A stretch of DNA of 64,000 nucleotides from Pelecanus crispus. Lineage: Eukaryota > Chordata > Aves > Pelecaniformes > Pelecanidae. The notes under the pieces are model-generated. The model ran no database searches and had not been told where the DNA came from. It was given only the letters and a program-made list of their open reading frames with translations. The stretch spans positions 14,834,202 to 14,898,201 of the forward strand of contig NC_134654.1 in NCBI RefSeq assembly GCF_030463565.1. The letters run 5' to 3'. Below are positions 44,332-56,696 of this stretch, piece by piece (position 1 is the stretch's first letter; each line of letters opens with the position of its first letter). Both the position numbers and the translations under genes were made by a program.

Positions 44332-44961
44332 TGTTGTAAAAGTACAACTTAACAAAGTTCAATGACAAGGTTCACTCTATTACTTACTGCACAAAGGGTA
44401 TAACTGATTCAAAGTTACCAATACAGAATCAAATTTACCAATACAGAATCTCAGTGCACTATAATATGAGGTTATGCTATAATACCAAAGATCTGCAGTT
44501 GTTAAGAGGTCTCTCTGCCTCAAGGAGCGACCTTGAGAGACGTCACAGCTCAAGGGGAGACCACCACCATGCAGCCATCTGCTTAGCAGGGAGAGCTCAA
44601 AGAAGGCTCACTTAGGCTGTCATATTTATGGAATGAAGTGGTTGGCTGGTAGCCAAATTACATGCAATGGAAAAGGTATGCATGAGACTCCTTGTACACA
44701 CAACTTCCTTTGTTCTTTGATAAATGAGTCTTGGAAAAACACCTGCTATTCCTGTGTTAATCGCATGATTGGTGTTCCAAGCTCATATGCATCAATGCTC
44801 ACCGTGTCACTCTGTTCCTTTGTGGGTTTCCAGAGAACAGATTGGAACTAGAGAAGTTTTTGGCTTCGGCCTTTACCTCCTTTGGAGCCTGTATCAAATT
44901 ACAGCTAGTTTGGTTAAGGAGTCGAGTGCATCCATCATAATCTGCTGCTGTAGGCACAACA
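44332..44961 (-). mobile_element. Probable old ERV LTR
   Basis: A 630-bp AT-richer segment with perfect inverted ends TGTTGT/ACAACA. The stretch near 44,335-44,400 resembles a common avian LTR end as I recall it. No convincing target duplication was found. Fossil; family uncertain. Confidence 0.45.
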
Positions 44962-45354
44962 AAGCTAGGGGCACAACAAAGCTGCACTGCCTACACAAAG
45001 AGCCGTGCTGGTCTGGAAAAGCAATGAGGGAAATTCCAGCCCAGAAGGCAGAGTTCTCCCTTCGAAGCAGAGAGTAAAAGGCCTGCCCCTTTTCTCCCCT
45101 TTGCTCCTGCACTGGAAGGGTCAAGTCCTTACTGGAGGGAGCGTGGCCCAGGGCACTTTGGGCTAGGATGGATGGTCAGTCTCAAAGATTTTTGCTTTCG
45201 TGAAAGGGAAGGGAACAGCCCTTCCACACTTCCTTGCCGTTGGGGCATCTAGCACGCATCTCCCACAGCACCAGTGGGATACACAATGCCGTGCTCCCAA
45301 GGAGAGGCCTGAGGGGGTCCATTGTTCACTCATGCACAGTCCAGCCAAGGGCAA
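44962..45354. other. Unrecognised sequence
   Basis: No coding region or repeat recognised. Confidence 0.4.
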
Positions 45355-45418
45355 GTCAGAGGTGCTGGCCTAAGGTCAAAGTCTTTCAGGGTGGTTGGTT
45401 TGAATCCCACCCCTGACA
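45355..45418 (+). pseudogene. tRNA-Leu-like relic
   Basis: 64-nt remnant: acceptor halves GTCAG/CTGAC with final A, a GGCCTAAGG piece as in the D arm of tRNA-Leu, and a T arm GGTTTGAATCCCAC with one change from the usual B box. Compared with the vertebrate tRNA-Leu-CAG form I remember, the anticodon stem region is deleted, so it cannot be functional. Confidence 0.55.
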
Positions 45419-47229
45419 AGGACTGAAACTAGATGAGCCTTGAGACCTTCATTTTTGCTGTGAACATTTCTGCTCACAAGGCATTTCTGGTCCCTGGGGA
45501 CACAGGGAAAAATGCATGGGAGGTTAGAGGGCAGGACACAAAAGCCCAGTGCCCTTCTGTGCCCTTTTACCAGAGCACATGAAGGAAAGACAGGCAGGCT
45601 GGAGGAGGAGGAGAGAAGGCTGGGTCCTTCCTGGTAGCTGACGGCCTGTAGCACAGAGGGGTGGCACCAAGACCTGTTTAGTGAGGCAGGCAAGGGATTT
45701 GCAGTGCAGAGCAGGAAGTGTGCAGTGAGGGTCAAGATGCAGCCACGAGGAGGCAGCAGCGCCAGCCAGGCCTCCAAGGCGGGGCTGAAGTGAAGGCAGG
45801 AGGGTCATGGTAGAGGCCCAAGAGGATCAGTCGAGCTGGGTGCTGCTCTTCAAGGTGCCTTTAGGAGGGTCCCGCTTACGAGGGCCATGTGGGCAGGGCA
45901 GAACCTTTCCCAGGCTGAATCCTGACACACATGCTCCCCCACTGCACTAAGCCCCTGGTGGGGAAGGTGCGGAGGCCTCCCCCAACCTGTCCCAGCCCAC
46001 AGACCAAAAATCTGGGAAGCTGCTTTTCTTGTGCATCAGAGCAGAAGACTGATCTGTAGCCAACAGTGCTAAAAGGCTGCTGACACCAGGGGCAGGGCTG
46101 TGACTCCTGAGCCAAATTTGGGCAGCACTGCTCATGGAGGAGAAGGGTGAAATCCTGCACAGCAAAGGGACCCTTTTCCCTGGCTGGGACTGAAGCTCAG
46201 GCTGGTGCAGAGGGAGTGCAAATACTGAGCGCTGTAGCACCAAGTTGGGGGGAGACCAGACCTTCCCACCCCCAGGGATAGAGAGCCACCCAGCCCCAGG
46301 GGGCAGACCCCAGCAAAAACACATGCCAGGAGAAGCTGAAAAGGGATGAGTGCCAGTGCCTTTCTAGAGCACTCAGCAATGACTCAGGTCACAGCCTGAG
46401 AGCACCAGATGGAGAGAGGGCTCCTGCCTGGGGGGCTCAGGAGCCTGCTTGAGGGGGAAGGAGGTGGGCACCACAGGCGTGTAGACACTCACAGCAAATG
46501 GTACTGAGCCCTTCCGTGGGCTTGGAGACTCACTCCCTGAGTACCCAAAGGAAATAGGGAAGGAGGACTGAGGATGGTACAGGGAAGGCCTGGCTGTCCC
46601 GCCCCCACAACTGAGCTGTGGCTCTGCCACAGTCGGGACTGTGTCAGTGCCTCCTGTAACCACCCTCCCATCTCTTTTCCTGCTTCCAGGGATCATGCAT
46701 GTGGCCCAGGGGAGGGTTGGGGCTCTCCTTGAGAGTCGGTTCACTCTTCCAAAACACCCAGATGTGCCCTCTCCCCTTGCTCTCCCCACAGAGGCCTCTG
46801 GCCCCCACAGCAACCTGCAGAGACCAGTTCCACAGGTGCCTTGTGCATAGCGTGATTCTGCCTGATGGTCTCATCAGCTGCCCTGAGAAATCAGGGCTGG
46901 CTATTGCTGTTGCACTTCTGCACACAGTTCCAGCTTTGTGGGCCAAGTTGCAGGTGTCATTCCTCAGGTGTTGAGCCTGATGTTGATCCCTTTTGTGTCT
47001 CCGTCAGCAGCCTGGACAGTGGGGCAGACCACTCTCAGCAAGTTCATGGACCACAGCAAGCTGGGGCAGATCCGAAGGGGCAGAAGATATGCTGGAGGGG
47101 AGGGCTGCCCTTCCGGGGTGCTTTGAGAATCCAAAAGAGGGCTGACAGGGCACCTGCAAAGTTCAACAACACAGATGTGACAACCTGCAGCCTAGTCAGA
47201 GCAACCCCATGGAATGGTGCAGGACAAAG
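45419..47229. other. GC-rich sequence without recognisable gene
   Basis: Open frames up to 146 codons occur on both strands and overlap each other; none shows a known domain, a start context or linked splice signals that I could support. A host exon cannot be excluded. Confidence 0.4.
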
Positions 47230-47957
47230 CCAGGCTGGCCAGGCTGCAGCCCGGCAGGAAAGGATCTGAGTCATCCTGGTGAATGCAGAGATGAGCCGGA
47301 GTCAGCAGTGCAGCCTCACAGCAATGAAGGCCATTCACAGAGTGGCTGTAAAAGGGATACACAACCAGCAGGTCAAGGGAAGTGATCGGTGGCCCCCTCT
47401 GCCACTCTGGGTTTTCTCAGCATGACATCCAGTGTCTTGTGTCTGCTCTGTTACCACCAGTATAAGGACACTGACAAAGTGGTCAGCAACTAGAGGAGGT
47501 CATGAAGACAGCTAAGGGTCTGGAGCACATGGCATGCAACAAGTGGCTGTTTGGACAGACCCTCCAGGATCACCCCTAAATTACAAACAAATACCCACCA
47601 AGGGTATTTGTTGAGCCTTCAAAAGAGAAAGCTGAGGAGGGGACACTGTGGTTTCCCTCAGGTGCCCACAGGGAGGCAGAGAGAAGGTGGAACACAACTC
47701 TTCTTGGACTTGCACAGCAAAGGGACAAGTTGCAGGTAGGGCATGAGAAAATAAGTGTTCTTGCCACAAGAGCCAATCAATAGGAGTGCAAGCTTCCCAG
47801 AGAGACTGCAGTGCCTCCATCCTGGGAAACGTTCACAGCTCAGCTGGACAAGGCCTTCGGCAACCTGATCAAGCTTTGCCTTTGAGCAGGACCGATGTCC
47901 AGGTGACCTCCAGAGACCATTGCCAACCTGATTTCTGCTCTCGTTGCTGTGATACAC
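47230..47957 (+). mobile_element. Old CR1 3' portion
   Basis: Heavily decayed CR1. Recognisable pieces are a 'GATGAGCC..CAGCAGTG..' segment near 47,291 (the NMSQQC region of ORF2), a 'GGTCTGGAGCACATG' piece near 47,517, and the 3' end 'GGCAACCTG...TTTGAGCAGG...GACCTCCAGAG' ending at about 47,957. No open reading frame survives. Confidence 0.7.
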
Positions 47958-48369
47958 AGGTGCCAGTTCTCGCTTCAGCTGCAGTGCATAATTTGTTACC
48001 TACCTTTCCCTGTTACTTTGGCTCTGTGCAGTAGAGGATGTAGCAGCAGCACCCTTGTGAGTACCATGGGCTCATGGCTTCACAGTTATTGCTACTGTCA
48101 TCTCCTGATTGGTCACAGCAAGGGCCAGAGTTGTATTTTCAGCCATAACTGAAAAAGTAAGTGCATGAAATCCCTCTTTTGCTGCTCTGAGTTTGGTCCC
48201 CTTCATAGACGTGATGAGGGGTGTCCTTCCCCATCCCCAAAGAGCACAACCTCTTTGCTTGCTCTAGATTTGACAAGGCAGGTTTTAAACAGATGAGCTT
48301 TAACTGCTCCCATTAGGCACCAACCTCATTCTGTGCCTCCCTGCTGGAATACTAGTGCATGCAAGGAAG

Positions 48370-48420
48370 GGGAGATACTCAACACACACACATGCACGCC
48401 TGTGCACACATGCACACACT
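48370..48420 (+). repeat. CA-rich microsatellite
   Basis: Imperfect CA/TGCACA repeat about 50 bases long. Confidence 0.7.
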
Positions 48421-48749
48421 TGAAGCAGGAAAATTTCTGCATGTGATGAGAGCAGATCTACGTGACAAAAGAACTTTTTTCACTGCAAAGGTAGATCGAA
48501 TAGAAGTTATCAGGTTGACAATACCTATGAAGAAGACAGGGAAGCATCTCTCAGTGCTCTGCGTTGCTGGTTATGCCAAGTGCAGATGAAGTAGAAAACC
48601 AGACAATAAATCCAAAGTGTTGGGGAGTGCAGCCTTCCTCATTTGGGTTTTTTTGTTCTTGTTTTAAAGGTATGAAATTGCCCCAATTGATTTGACAAGG
48701 ACGTGGCTGAGGAGAAGCATGCACAGACTTGTGATCCACTTTTGTTCTT

Positions 48750-51700
48750 CAGACCAGCCCCTCTCACAGCCTCCTCCTGCCAAGTCTCAATGCCAAGGGG
48801 AAGGTGTCTGTGAACTCAGTCAGGCTCTTGTTGGCCGCCTCCTGCCCTCAAGGGTTTCCAGGCATGTGCCCAGATCTGGCACTCCAAGCCTGCTGAGTTA
48901 GGTAGAGAGGCGCACTCTTTCCTTTCCCCTCAGCTTTGCTCAGCCTCAGCAAAACCCAAGCTTCTTTGAGGCATCTCTTGGGCAGTTTGACCTTGTACAG
49001 CCAATCTGAGCACGGATACAGCACTGTCTGCCTGCTGGCCTTGAGATGCCTGCTGGCCTTGAGGTAGAAAGAGTTGTGTTATGCTTTCATCTAATGGGAA
49101 AGGAGGCGGGGTGAGAAGGTGTCTCTGTCCTGGATTTTATCTCTTTGCAAGGTTCCTGACTTGCACTTTGCATAGAGGGCAGAGGGAGAGAGGAGCAGAA
49201 GGGCTGTACTCAACTTCCACCCTTACCCACAGCTATTTTGGCACTGGGTGCTTGGCAAACATCATTGGTTTGTGCACGTAATAGGATGTAAGAGGATTCA
49301 GGCTTTAATGGGACTTGAATTCTTGGCTGGTGGTTACAGGACAAGTGGTCTAACAAGTGGTCTGCACAGATTGAAGCTGTGGAGCAGCACAGGAGCAAAG
49401 CGCAGCCTTTCTTCTCCTCTCTCTCTGCTGTCCCTTCCAGCAATGGATCTACCATCCTGTTGGAGAGGGCAGACACACCTTTTCTCTTTTCCTCTTCTTC
49501 CCCATGAGGTAAGAGCATAACACAGGTCTTTTCTGAAGAACAGCAGGCATGTGGCCCCCCAGCTCAGCTGGTCACTCTGTGAGACCTTGCAGTGTGTCCC
49601 CCAGTCATCTCCAGGCTCACAGCCAAGGACTTGGCTCCCTAGGAGGAGGTGCCACAGGGGGAGCTTGAAATTTGCAGCAAGCAAGCAAGCAAGGGTGAAG
49701 GGAACGGAGAGGGCAGGCACGTACCCCTGACTGAACAGGTTTTTCTTGGCGGTTTGGGGTTTGTGCTTGGGAACACTTTAGGACAGGAAGCAGTGGCCGC
49801 AGCCCTAACAATGCTTTGTGGCCTAAAAAGGCCTTGGGGTTTTTTATGATTGTTTCCATAGCCATTTGCCTCTTCTCTCCTCCCCTCCCCTCCCCCTGTG
49901 ATTTTATACACAGGGCCCCTTCTCTGGCCCCAGCCCTTGGACACATTCCAATATTTCACACTAGAAAGGACAGAAAGCAAGCTGGGAAAGCTGCTGGGAC
50001 ACCACTTTCTGAGATTGAAGACAGCTTGCCTGGGAGATATCTTCACTCCCTGCCCTTCACTTAAGAAAAGGCTGGCTCTTCAAATCCTTCCCCACCACAC
50101 TTCACCTTGGAGGAGGAGAGACTTTGACTGCTTTAACATGGCATTGCTTCATTTCATTTGGGTTTCAGCTAAAACTTCTGCTGGAGCTCCTAAGCTGTCA
50201 ACACCTTTGGCCACAGCTTACTCTCATGCTTTTCTTTTTTTTTCCATAGAGAACATGTAGGTGTTTAGTTTAGCCTGAGGGATTGGTGGGCACACCTGAG
50301 TGGCACAGTTCTGGGCTGGTGACTCCACAACAACCTGCTGCCTGTGCTGACATTTCTTCACATGTTTTAACCCCTTTGACACCCTAACCCACACCTCTGG
50401 TAAGGTGTTTCTGCTCCTTATGTTCTCCACAGACCCCTGTGCTGCCACACCGCCAGCCCTCCACCCCTTCTTCTCCATAGGCTTCTTGGCAGGGTATGAA
50501 ACCTCAGCAGAGAGCTGAGCCATGCAGCGTAGCCCAGGAGTACAATATTGCCATTGCTGGTAATTGGCCACTGGCCTGGCACTGACTGTGCCAGGCTCAG
50601 GCTTGTCAAGCTTGCTTTGCATGAAATTGTCTCGACCTGCCCAGAGCTCTGTTTCACATGGCTTAGTCATAACAGCAATTTTTCTAATGACCAGGTGGCT
50701 GTCTAATTTTGTTTTACTTTTGCTTTGGTACAACCCTCTTTTTTGTTAGGGAGTTGTATTCATTGCAAGAATACAACTCAGTTGTATTATTGTATTGTTG
50801 TTGCTCCTGTAATGTTGTATTGTTATTACAAAAATAATGGAGCTGTTCTGCGTGGAATGAGACACTCGGGACTCGGGTAATGACACAATGTAGAGGAATA
50901 CGAGACTGACACAGCAAAGGCCTTGAGAAGAGGAACACGGCACGCAGCGTGGTGGACTAACAGGCATAGGATGCGAGATGGGGCACAGGGTGGCCCTGGA
51001 CACCAGGTGCCTAAAAACATCTCACCATTGGACAGTGAAAGAAATGCAGCCCTGGGGCTGGATAAAACCAGTTTCAGGGAGGTAACAAAGAGAACAAAGA
51101 ACAAGTGACCAACCTATGTAAAATGCACCATGTATAGTACCTGCAGGTGTAGCATGAACTTGCAGACAAGTGAAGAATGGGCACGGTATGAACATATGTC
51201 AGCAAACATATAAAAATGAGACCAAGAGGATCCTAGGATGAATCCATCACCATCACCATCACGAGCTCACTCCTCCTGGGGAAGGACTGGCAGTGCTGAG
51301 GACTTGCCAAACCTTTCCCCACCAGACAGATACCATCAACCTGAGCAATCAGCAGAGCAGTGGAAGGGTGGGCACAATAGCACAGAGAGCCATAGGCACT
51401 GGGAAGTGTGTGTATATCCACCTTAGCGGTGTTGAATTACTCAAAATTTTTCCATAGTACTATTCTTCTCCTTTTGTACTTTTCCTTTTTCACTTCCCTC
51501 CCCTCCCCACCACCTCCCACTCCTCCCCCAATAACTTGATCTGGACTAATAAGAATTCTTTGGTTAGATTTGATTTTAAGGTTACTAAGAATAAATCCTT
51601 GGCTTTCCATATAAGGTGCTTCCTTTTTCCCCGTTAGATGTTTTTGAACATAATAGCACCACAGTGCATATTTTCAGTAATCAGTGCTTGCAAAACATGA

Positions 51701-52728
51701 GTTTGTTGTTCACATAGGACAGCTCCATGGAAGAGATACACAGCCTTCTCTTGAAGAAAGCAATCCAGAGAACTCTGCCTCCTTTAACTGAGGAATAAAC
51801 TGTCGTAAACATCAGCTGGTGCCTGCCTGGCTACAGGAAGTGGATTAGATGAATTTTCTCATTTAACAAGTCATTAGGGCATCAAGAGCTCTGACCAGAT
51901 TACATGGGTCCAACAAAAGGCACTTCCACTTGCAGTGGCAAGTTTTGATAATGCTGGCAGAAAAAAAAAGTACTTCAGTAAGAATGTGGGCATTGAGTCA
52001 TGGGTTCAATGAATGCCTGAGAGCTTTTTCCCAAACTCTATTCATGCAACAAGAGAAAGGCCTGGTGCCACCTTGCAATTAAAAGGTCCTGAATGTGCCA
52101 CTCTAAACCTGACTCAGGAAAAAAAACCAGGCATGGCCTCCTGGATCACTGACCTGAACAACCCTCTGCAGCACACTATAAGGGTGCGAGGTCTTTGGGA
52201 TGAGTGTCCTTACACAAAAAAAATCAACTTGGTTTGGGATGACTTTCAAGCAAACCCTCAGCAGTGTCTCATCCCTCTCTGATTGGTCAGTGGCTTTCCC
52301 TCTCACATCCTCTCCACTTCCCAAGCAGGATGGGTGCCCCCACCTGGAAGAGTGAAGTAAAGAAAGTCAAGTCTATAGAGCAATGGCTGTGCAATTTGCA
52401 GAGAACAGTTTGACCTTTCTTCACTTGAAGAAGTCACAAAACGCCTTGCGTGGCAGGAAAATGTGTGAATCACAGAGGCTGGAGGTAAGCAGAAGCCCAC
52501 GGTGAAATGGCCTGGGGATCTCAGCCTCCTTTATTCTCTGCCCTTCAGGCGGACAGGCATCTTGCAGGGGCTTGGCTGTGCTGTGAGCTCTTCCATAGCT
52601 CTGCAGGGACTTGTCTTTCTCAAGTCAGCCTTGAGGCTGACCTCAAGGCTAAGGTTGCCCTCAGCCCCTCAACCTGAGTTGCATCAGAAGTGCTTCATAT
52701 CCGAAATCCTGAGTGGTGGTCAAATTCC
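48750..52728 (+). repeat. Decayed relative of the unit's upstream half
   Basis: Two separated blocks align in the same order and orientation with unit 1. Block one, 48,840-49,290, matches about 7,500-8,060 (CCTCAGCTTTGCTCAG, then GTGTCTGTCCTGG, then CTCTTTGCA...). Block two, 51,950-52,728, matches about 9,060-9,990 (CACCTTGCAATTAAA, TGACCTGAACAA). The GAA/GGA tract is missing. Between the blocks the spacing is about 1.6 kb longer than in the unit, which suggests insertion. No keratin gene follows; an LTR begins where the plus promoter would be approached. Confidence 0.75.
50790..51640 (+). mobile_element. Possible LTR insertion
   Basis: Sequence without a match in the keratin unit, containing TATAAAAA at 51,209 and AATAAA at 51,590 in the spacing of an LTR promoter and poly(A) signal. 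Its ends are uncertain. It may account for the extra length of this block compared with the unit. Confidence 0.3.
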
Positions 52729-53556
52729 TGTGGTGGGTTGGCCCGAGCCAACAGCCAAGCACCCACACAGCCACGCACTCACTCACTCACTCCCCTCTTC
52801 TGCAGGAGAGAGAGAAAAAATAGAAGGGAGGCAGGAAGACTTAGTCATCAAGATAATAGGAGTTTAACAGGTGAAGAAAAAGTTGCACATGCAAACAAAG
52901 CAAAAAAAAAAAAAAAAAGTAATGTATTCACTACTTCCCATCAGCAAGCAGATGTTTAGCCACTTCCTGGAAAGCAGAGCTCAGCATGCCTAAAGGGTTC
53001 CTGGGAAGACAAATGACATAACCACAAACAGCCCCCTTATTCCCCTTTTTCTTGAGCTTTTCTTGCTAAGCATGACATAATATGGTATGGAATATCCCTT
53101 TAGTCAGTTCAGGTCAGCTGTCCTGGCTCTGCCTCCTTCCAGTTTCTTGGCTACCCGTAGCCTACACCCTTTGGCCCATCATTTCTTCTTAGCTGCTCCC
53201 CACTGGCACTAGCCAGCTGCTCAGTTAGTCATCACTGTCTCCATTACTGCCCTTTGGACATAGGTTGCTCTCATTGATTCCTCCCAGCTCTGCTGACACC
53301 TCCTGCTCTACAATGATTCCCTGCTCTGTAAGCAGATTTCTACAGGATACACATCTTCTCATTTCCTGGGTCTCAAAGGAGACTGCTTTATCAAACTTCC
53401 CTCCCTTTTCTTCTCCCATTACATTTAGGCAAATATTGCCTTTATTCTCTGCAGAGAATAACTTTTTGTTCAACTGGAGACACAAAACAGGAGTGTTAAC
53501 TCAGTTACTAGAGAGGAAGAGAATGGCAAGACTTAACCATGATCCAAGGCAACACA
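52729..53556 (-). mobile_element. Older ERV LTR
   Basis: About 830 bp, with ends TGTGG...CAACACA. It contains the same TATGGTATGGAATATCCC-type stretch and GTCAGCTGTCCTGGC segment as the LTR at 42,772-43,312, in the same orientation, but is more diverged and carries expansions such as a CACT run and a poly(A) run. It is an older relative of that family and broken; no internal viral sequence is attached. Confidence 0.65.
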
Positions 53557-54384
53557 AGCCAGCTGTTAACTATTAGCTTAAAAACTGCTCTTCAAAAATT
53601 ATAGGTCTGTTCCTAAAGGTAAGGACAGGCTTATGTGCTATGCAAAGTCTAGGGTGAAATGGACTCCAGGGTCCATGGGCAGGGGGTGTGGGTGGAAGGC
53701 CCAGGTGATGTTAGCCAGGACAATTATGCCCATTAGGGTATTCAGGACCCTGACAGTGCTCTCTACATAATTATTTCTATGATATGGAAAGAGTACAGTA
53801 TTGCTATATTTTTATAGTACCCTGGATGGAACTGTATGTGAAAACGTTGACAGGGCACAAGATAGGTGAATCAAATAAATACAGTAAAATCTATTTCTAA
53901 TAGTTTTGACTGTTCTCTAACTGCAGCTATCCACACAACTTATTAAAGCTCCTGGAAATACAGCACTGCATTCCTGATCCTGATCCTGCAATGTACTGTT
54001 CTTCATGAATGACAGAGGATGTGAGCCAGAGGAGACTGCTGCTGATGCTAAAAGCCACACAGGACATTAGTAGTTTGCTTTGAACAAGTTCAGCAATGTG
54101 TAAGTTCGCACACCTGCAGCACACACTGTTCCTCTTTTAGGCAGCCAGAGCAGGTTTGAAGGGATTATTTAGACCTACCCTCATTAAAATCAATTATCAA
54201 CCCAAGAGCAGAGACAGTGAGAGAGAGGGAAGAGTCTTACACCCACTTTAAGCCTACCTTTTGTCAACTGCTTGTGAAAAATGAGAATAAGCTACATGGA
54301 AATTTAGACATGGCTTTACCAGACAGCTTCTGTTAGTGATAGGTAGTTATTCTTTCTTAAGCAAGCATAACTGCAGTGACAATG
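53557..54384. other. Unrecognised AT-richer sequence
   Basis: No gene or repeat recognised. Confidence 0.4.
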
Positions 54385-55757
54385 AGCTGGTAGAATTCAG
54401 GATCCTAAGAGTGCAGAAGGCAGCAAATAGCAGGATCGTAATCCTGTGATTCAAGAGAGCAGAATTTGGCAGCTTCAGGGCTCTGCTTAAAAGAACCCTG
54501 TGGGAAACCATCCTGGAGAAAAGAGTTCAAACAGAAGAGTCAGTTGATTTTCAAGGATCACCTCCTCTAAGCTCATTAAGGGTCCATTACAACAAGCAGG
54601 AAAACAAGTACCAGTGGTAGGAGACCTGCATGGATGAACAAGGTAGACCTGACAAAATTCAAATAAGAAAGAGAAGCATAAAATGGAAAGCAGGGTCAGG
54701 TGACCCAGGAAGAATATAGAAACATTGTCTGAGTGTGCAGCTATGGGGTAGGAAAGCTAAAGCCCACCTGGACATGAATCTGGTGAGGGACATGAAGGCC
54801 AACAAGAAAGGCTTCTAAAGGTATATCAGCAGCAAAAGGAAGATTAAATAAAATGTGAGCCTTCTGCTGAATGGGGCAGAGGACCTGGTGAAAAAGAACA
54901 TGGAGAAGCCTCAGATGCTGAATACCTTCTTTGTCTTGGTCTTTATTGGTAAGATTTTTCCTCAGAAATCCCAGGCTCATGAGATCAGTGGGAAAGTCTG
55001 GGACAGGGCCACTTGACAGGCTGGAGAAACAGGCTAACAGGAACTTCATCAAAGGGAAGGATGAAGTCCTGCACCTGGGCAGAAATAACCCCATGCACCA
55101 GTACATGCAAAGGGCAGGCTGCCTGGAAAGCAGCTTTGCAGAAAAGGAGCTGGAGGCCCTGGTAGATATTAGCCAGCAATGTGTCCTTGCAGCAACAAAG
55201 GCCAACAACATCCTGGGCTGCATTACGAAAAACATTGCCAGGAGGTTATGACAGGTGAAGCTTCCTCTCTATGCAGCACTGCTGAGACCACATCTGGAGT
55301 GCTGTGTGCAGTTCTTCGGTCCCCAGTACGAGAAAGATATGGTGACCCTGGAGCAAGTCCAGAGCAGGGCCACAAACATGACTAAACATGATTAGAACAA
55401 TTGTCATACAAGGAAAGGCTGAGAGAGCTGAGATTGTTTAGCCTTGAAAAGAGAAGGCTCAGGGAGCATGCTATCAATGTATATAAATACCTCATTTAGG
55501 AGAGCAAAGAAGATGCAGCCAGACTCTTTGCAGTGGTGACTAATCAAAGGGCAAGAGATAATGGGAAAAGACTCAGATACAGGAGATTCCCCTTAAACAT
55601 AAGAAGAAAAAAGTGGTTTTACTGTGAGAGTGGCAAAACCTTGGAACGGGTTGTACAGACATGTTGTGGAGTCACCATTCTTGGAGATAGTCAATATACA
55701 CTTTGACATGACCCCAAGCAACTTTCTCTAGCTGACCCTGCTTTGAGCAAGGAGGTT
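54385..55757 (+). mobile_element. CR1 copy with internal deletion
   Basis: Plus-oriented CR1. Its left part (54,385-54,990) matches the region between endonuclease and RT ('TTCAAGGATCACCTCCT', 'CTGCATGGATGAACAAGG'). At about 54,990-55,020 it jumps to the ORF2 C-terminal region (KGKDEVLHLGRNNPMHQYMQ, CLESSFAEKELEALVDISQQC), so the RT core is missing. The 3' part runs to 'CCTGCTTTGAGCAAGGAGGTTG' without the octamer tail. Many stops; not active. Confidence 0.8.
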
Positions 55758-56696
55758 GTCAATGGGGACACTGGGCATCGATGTTCCATATATACTCACA
55801 GCAAGCCTAGCCAATGCAGTCACAGAGACATTTTTCTCACCGTAAAGGAAGCACCTCCACTGGGTCAGATGACTGGCACTTTAAACCATGTTGATTGGAT
55901 CAGAGATAGACAAGAAACAGTCTCCAAGGTGAGCCAGCTAATAGCTTTCCCAGTCACCTGCCCTGTCCCATCAGGACAAATACTCTTCTGGTTCCAGCAA
56001 CCACAGACAAGGCTGGAGTGATCAAGAACTCACTTAGTCCCACTGCAGCCCTCCACAGCAATCTTGTCTACTGCTTGCTTGGACTTCCCAGAAGGACAGT
56101 CCCTTAAGGTCCAAGTGAAGTGTTCCTGGCTGCCATTTAAGCCCAAGATTTCTTGCTTAGCTTCAGAAATATGACTGCTTCCCACCTCACTGAGACCTTT
56201 TCCTGATGAACTCCTGCAGCAAAGCACTATGGGTAGGATAGATGAAGGGGCAAAAATATGCTTTAGCAACAGCACACTGCCTAAAAGCAAATTTACTCAT
56301 CTTCCCTCGCTGAGGGTGGATTGCTGGGTGCTTCCCTGGGTGAATTTATGTGCCAGAGAAAGGTGGGAAATGAACAAATAGAGCTATTGTAAGGGACGGG
56401 TCAGCTTGGGAGAATTGTAAAGATAACAGTGTGAGCTGGGGCTGAGGGACAGAAAGTGATTTTAGGAATGGCACTGCATTACAGCAGAAAATGGATGGGA
56501 TGGTGCTCAGCTGTTTCAAGCTTGTCAGGTGCTTCTGTGATTGCTGCCTGCACCTCAGACCTCCTCCACTCTGTTTAGACCTCCTGGAGAGACTAGACGA
56601 TTCCAGGATGGAGTAACAGAGGTGACCTTACAATACTTCCATCTCTTTCCTTCAAGTTTTCATATGGGCCCTGGATTTCCTATTTCTCCTAAATCG
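55758..56696. other. Unrecognised sequence
   Basis: No gene, RNA or repeat recognised. Confidence 0.4.

Noticed and set aside
45419-47229. Possible host gene in overlapping open frames.
   Set aside because: No domain, no consistent splice pattern and no codon bias on one strand; nothing to support a gene model.
51245-51262. CATCACCATCACCATCAC followed by GAGCTC, resembling a six-histidine tag and SacI site from a vector.
   Set aside because: Flanking sequence on both sides is ordinary bird-like DNA within a probable LTR; short CAT/CAC runs arise as microsatellites.
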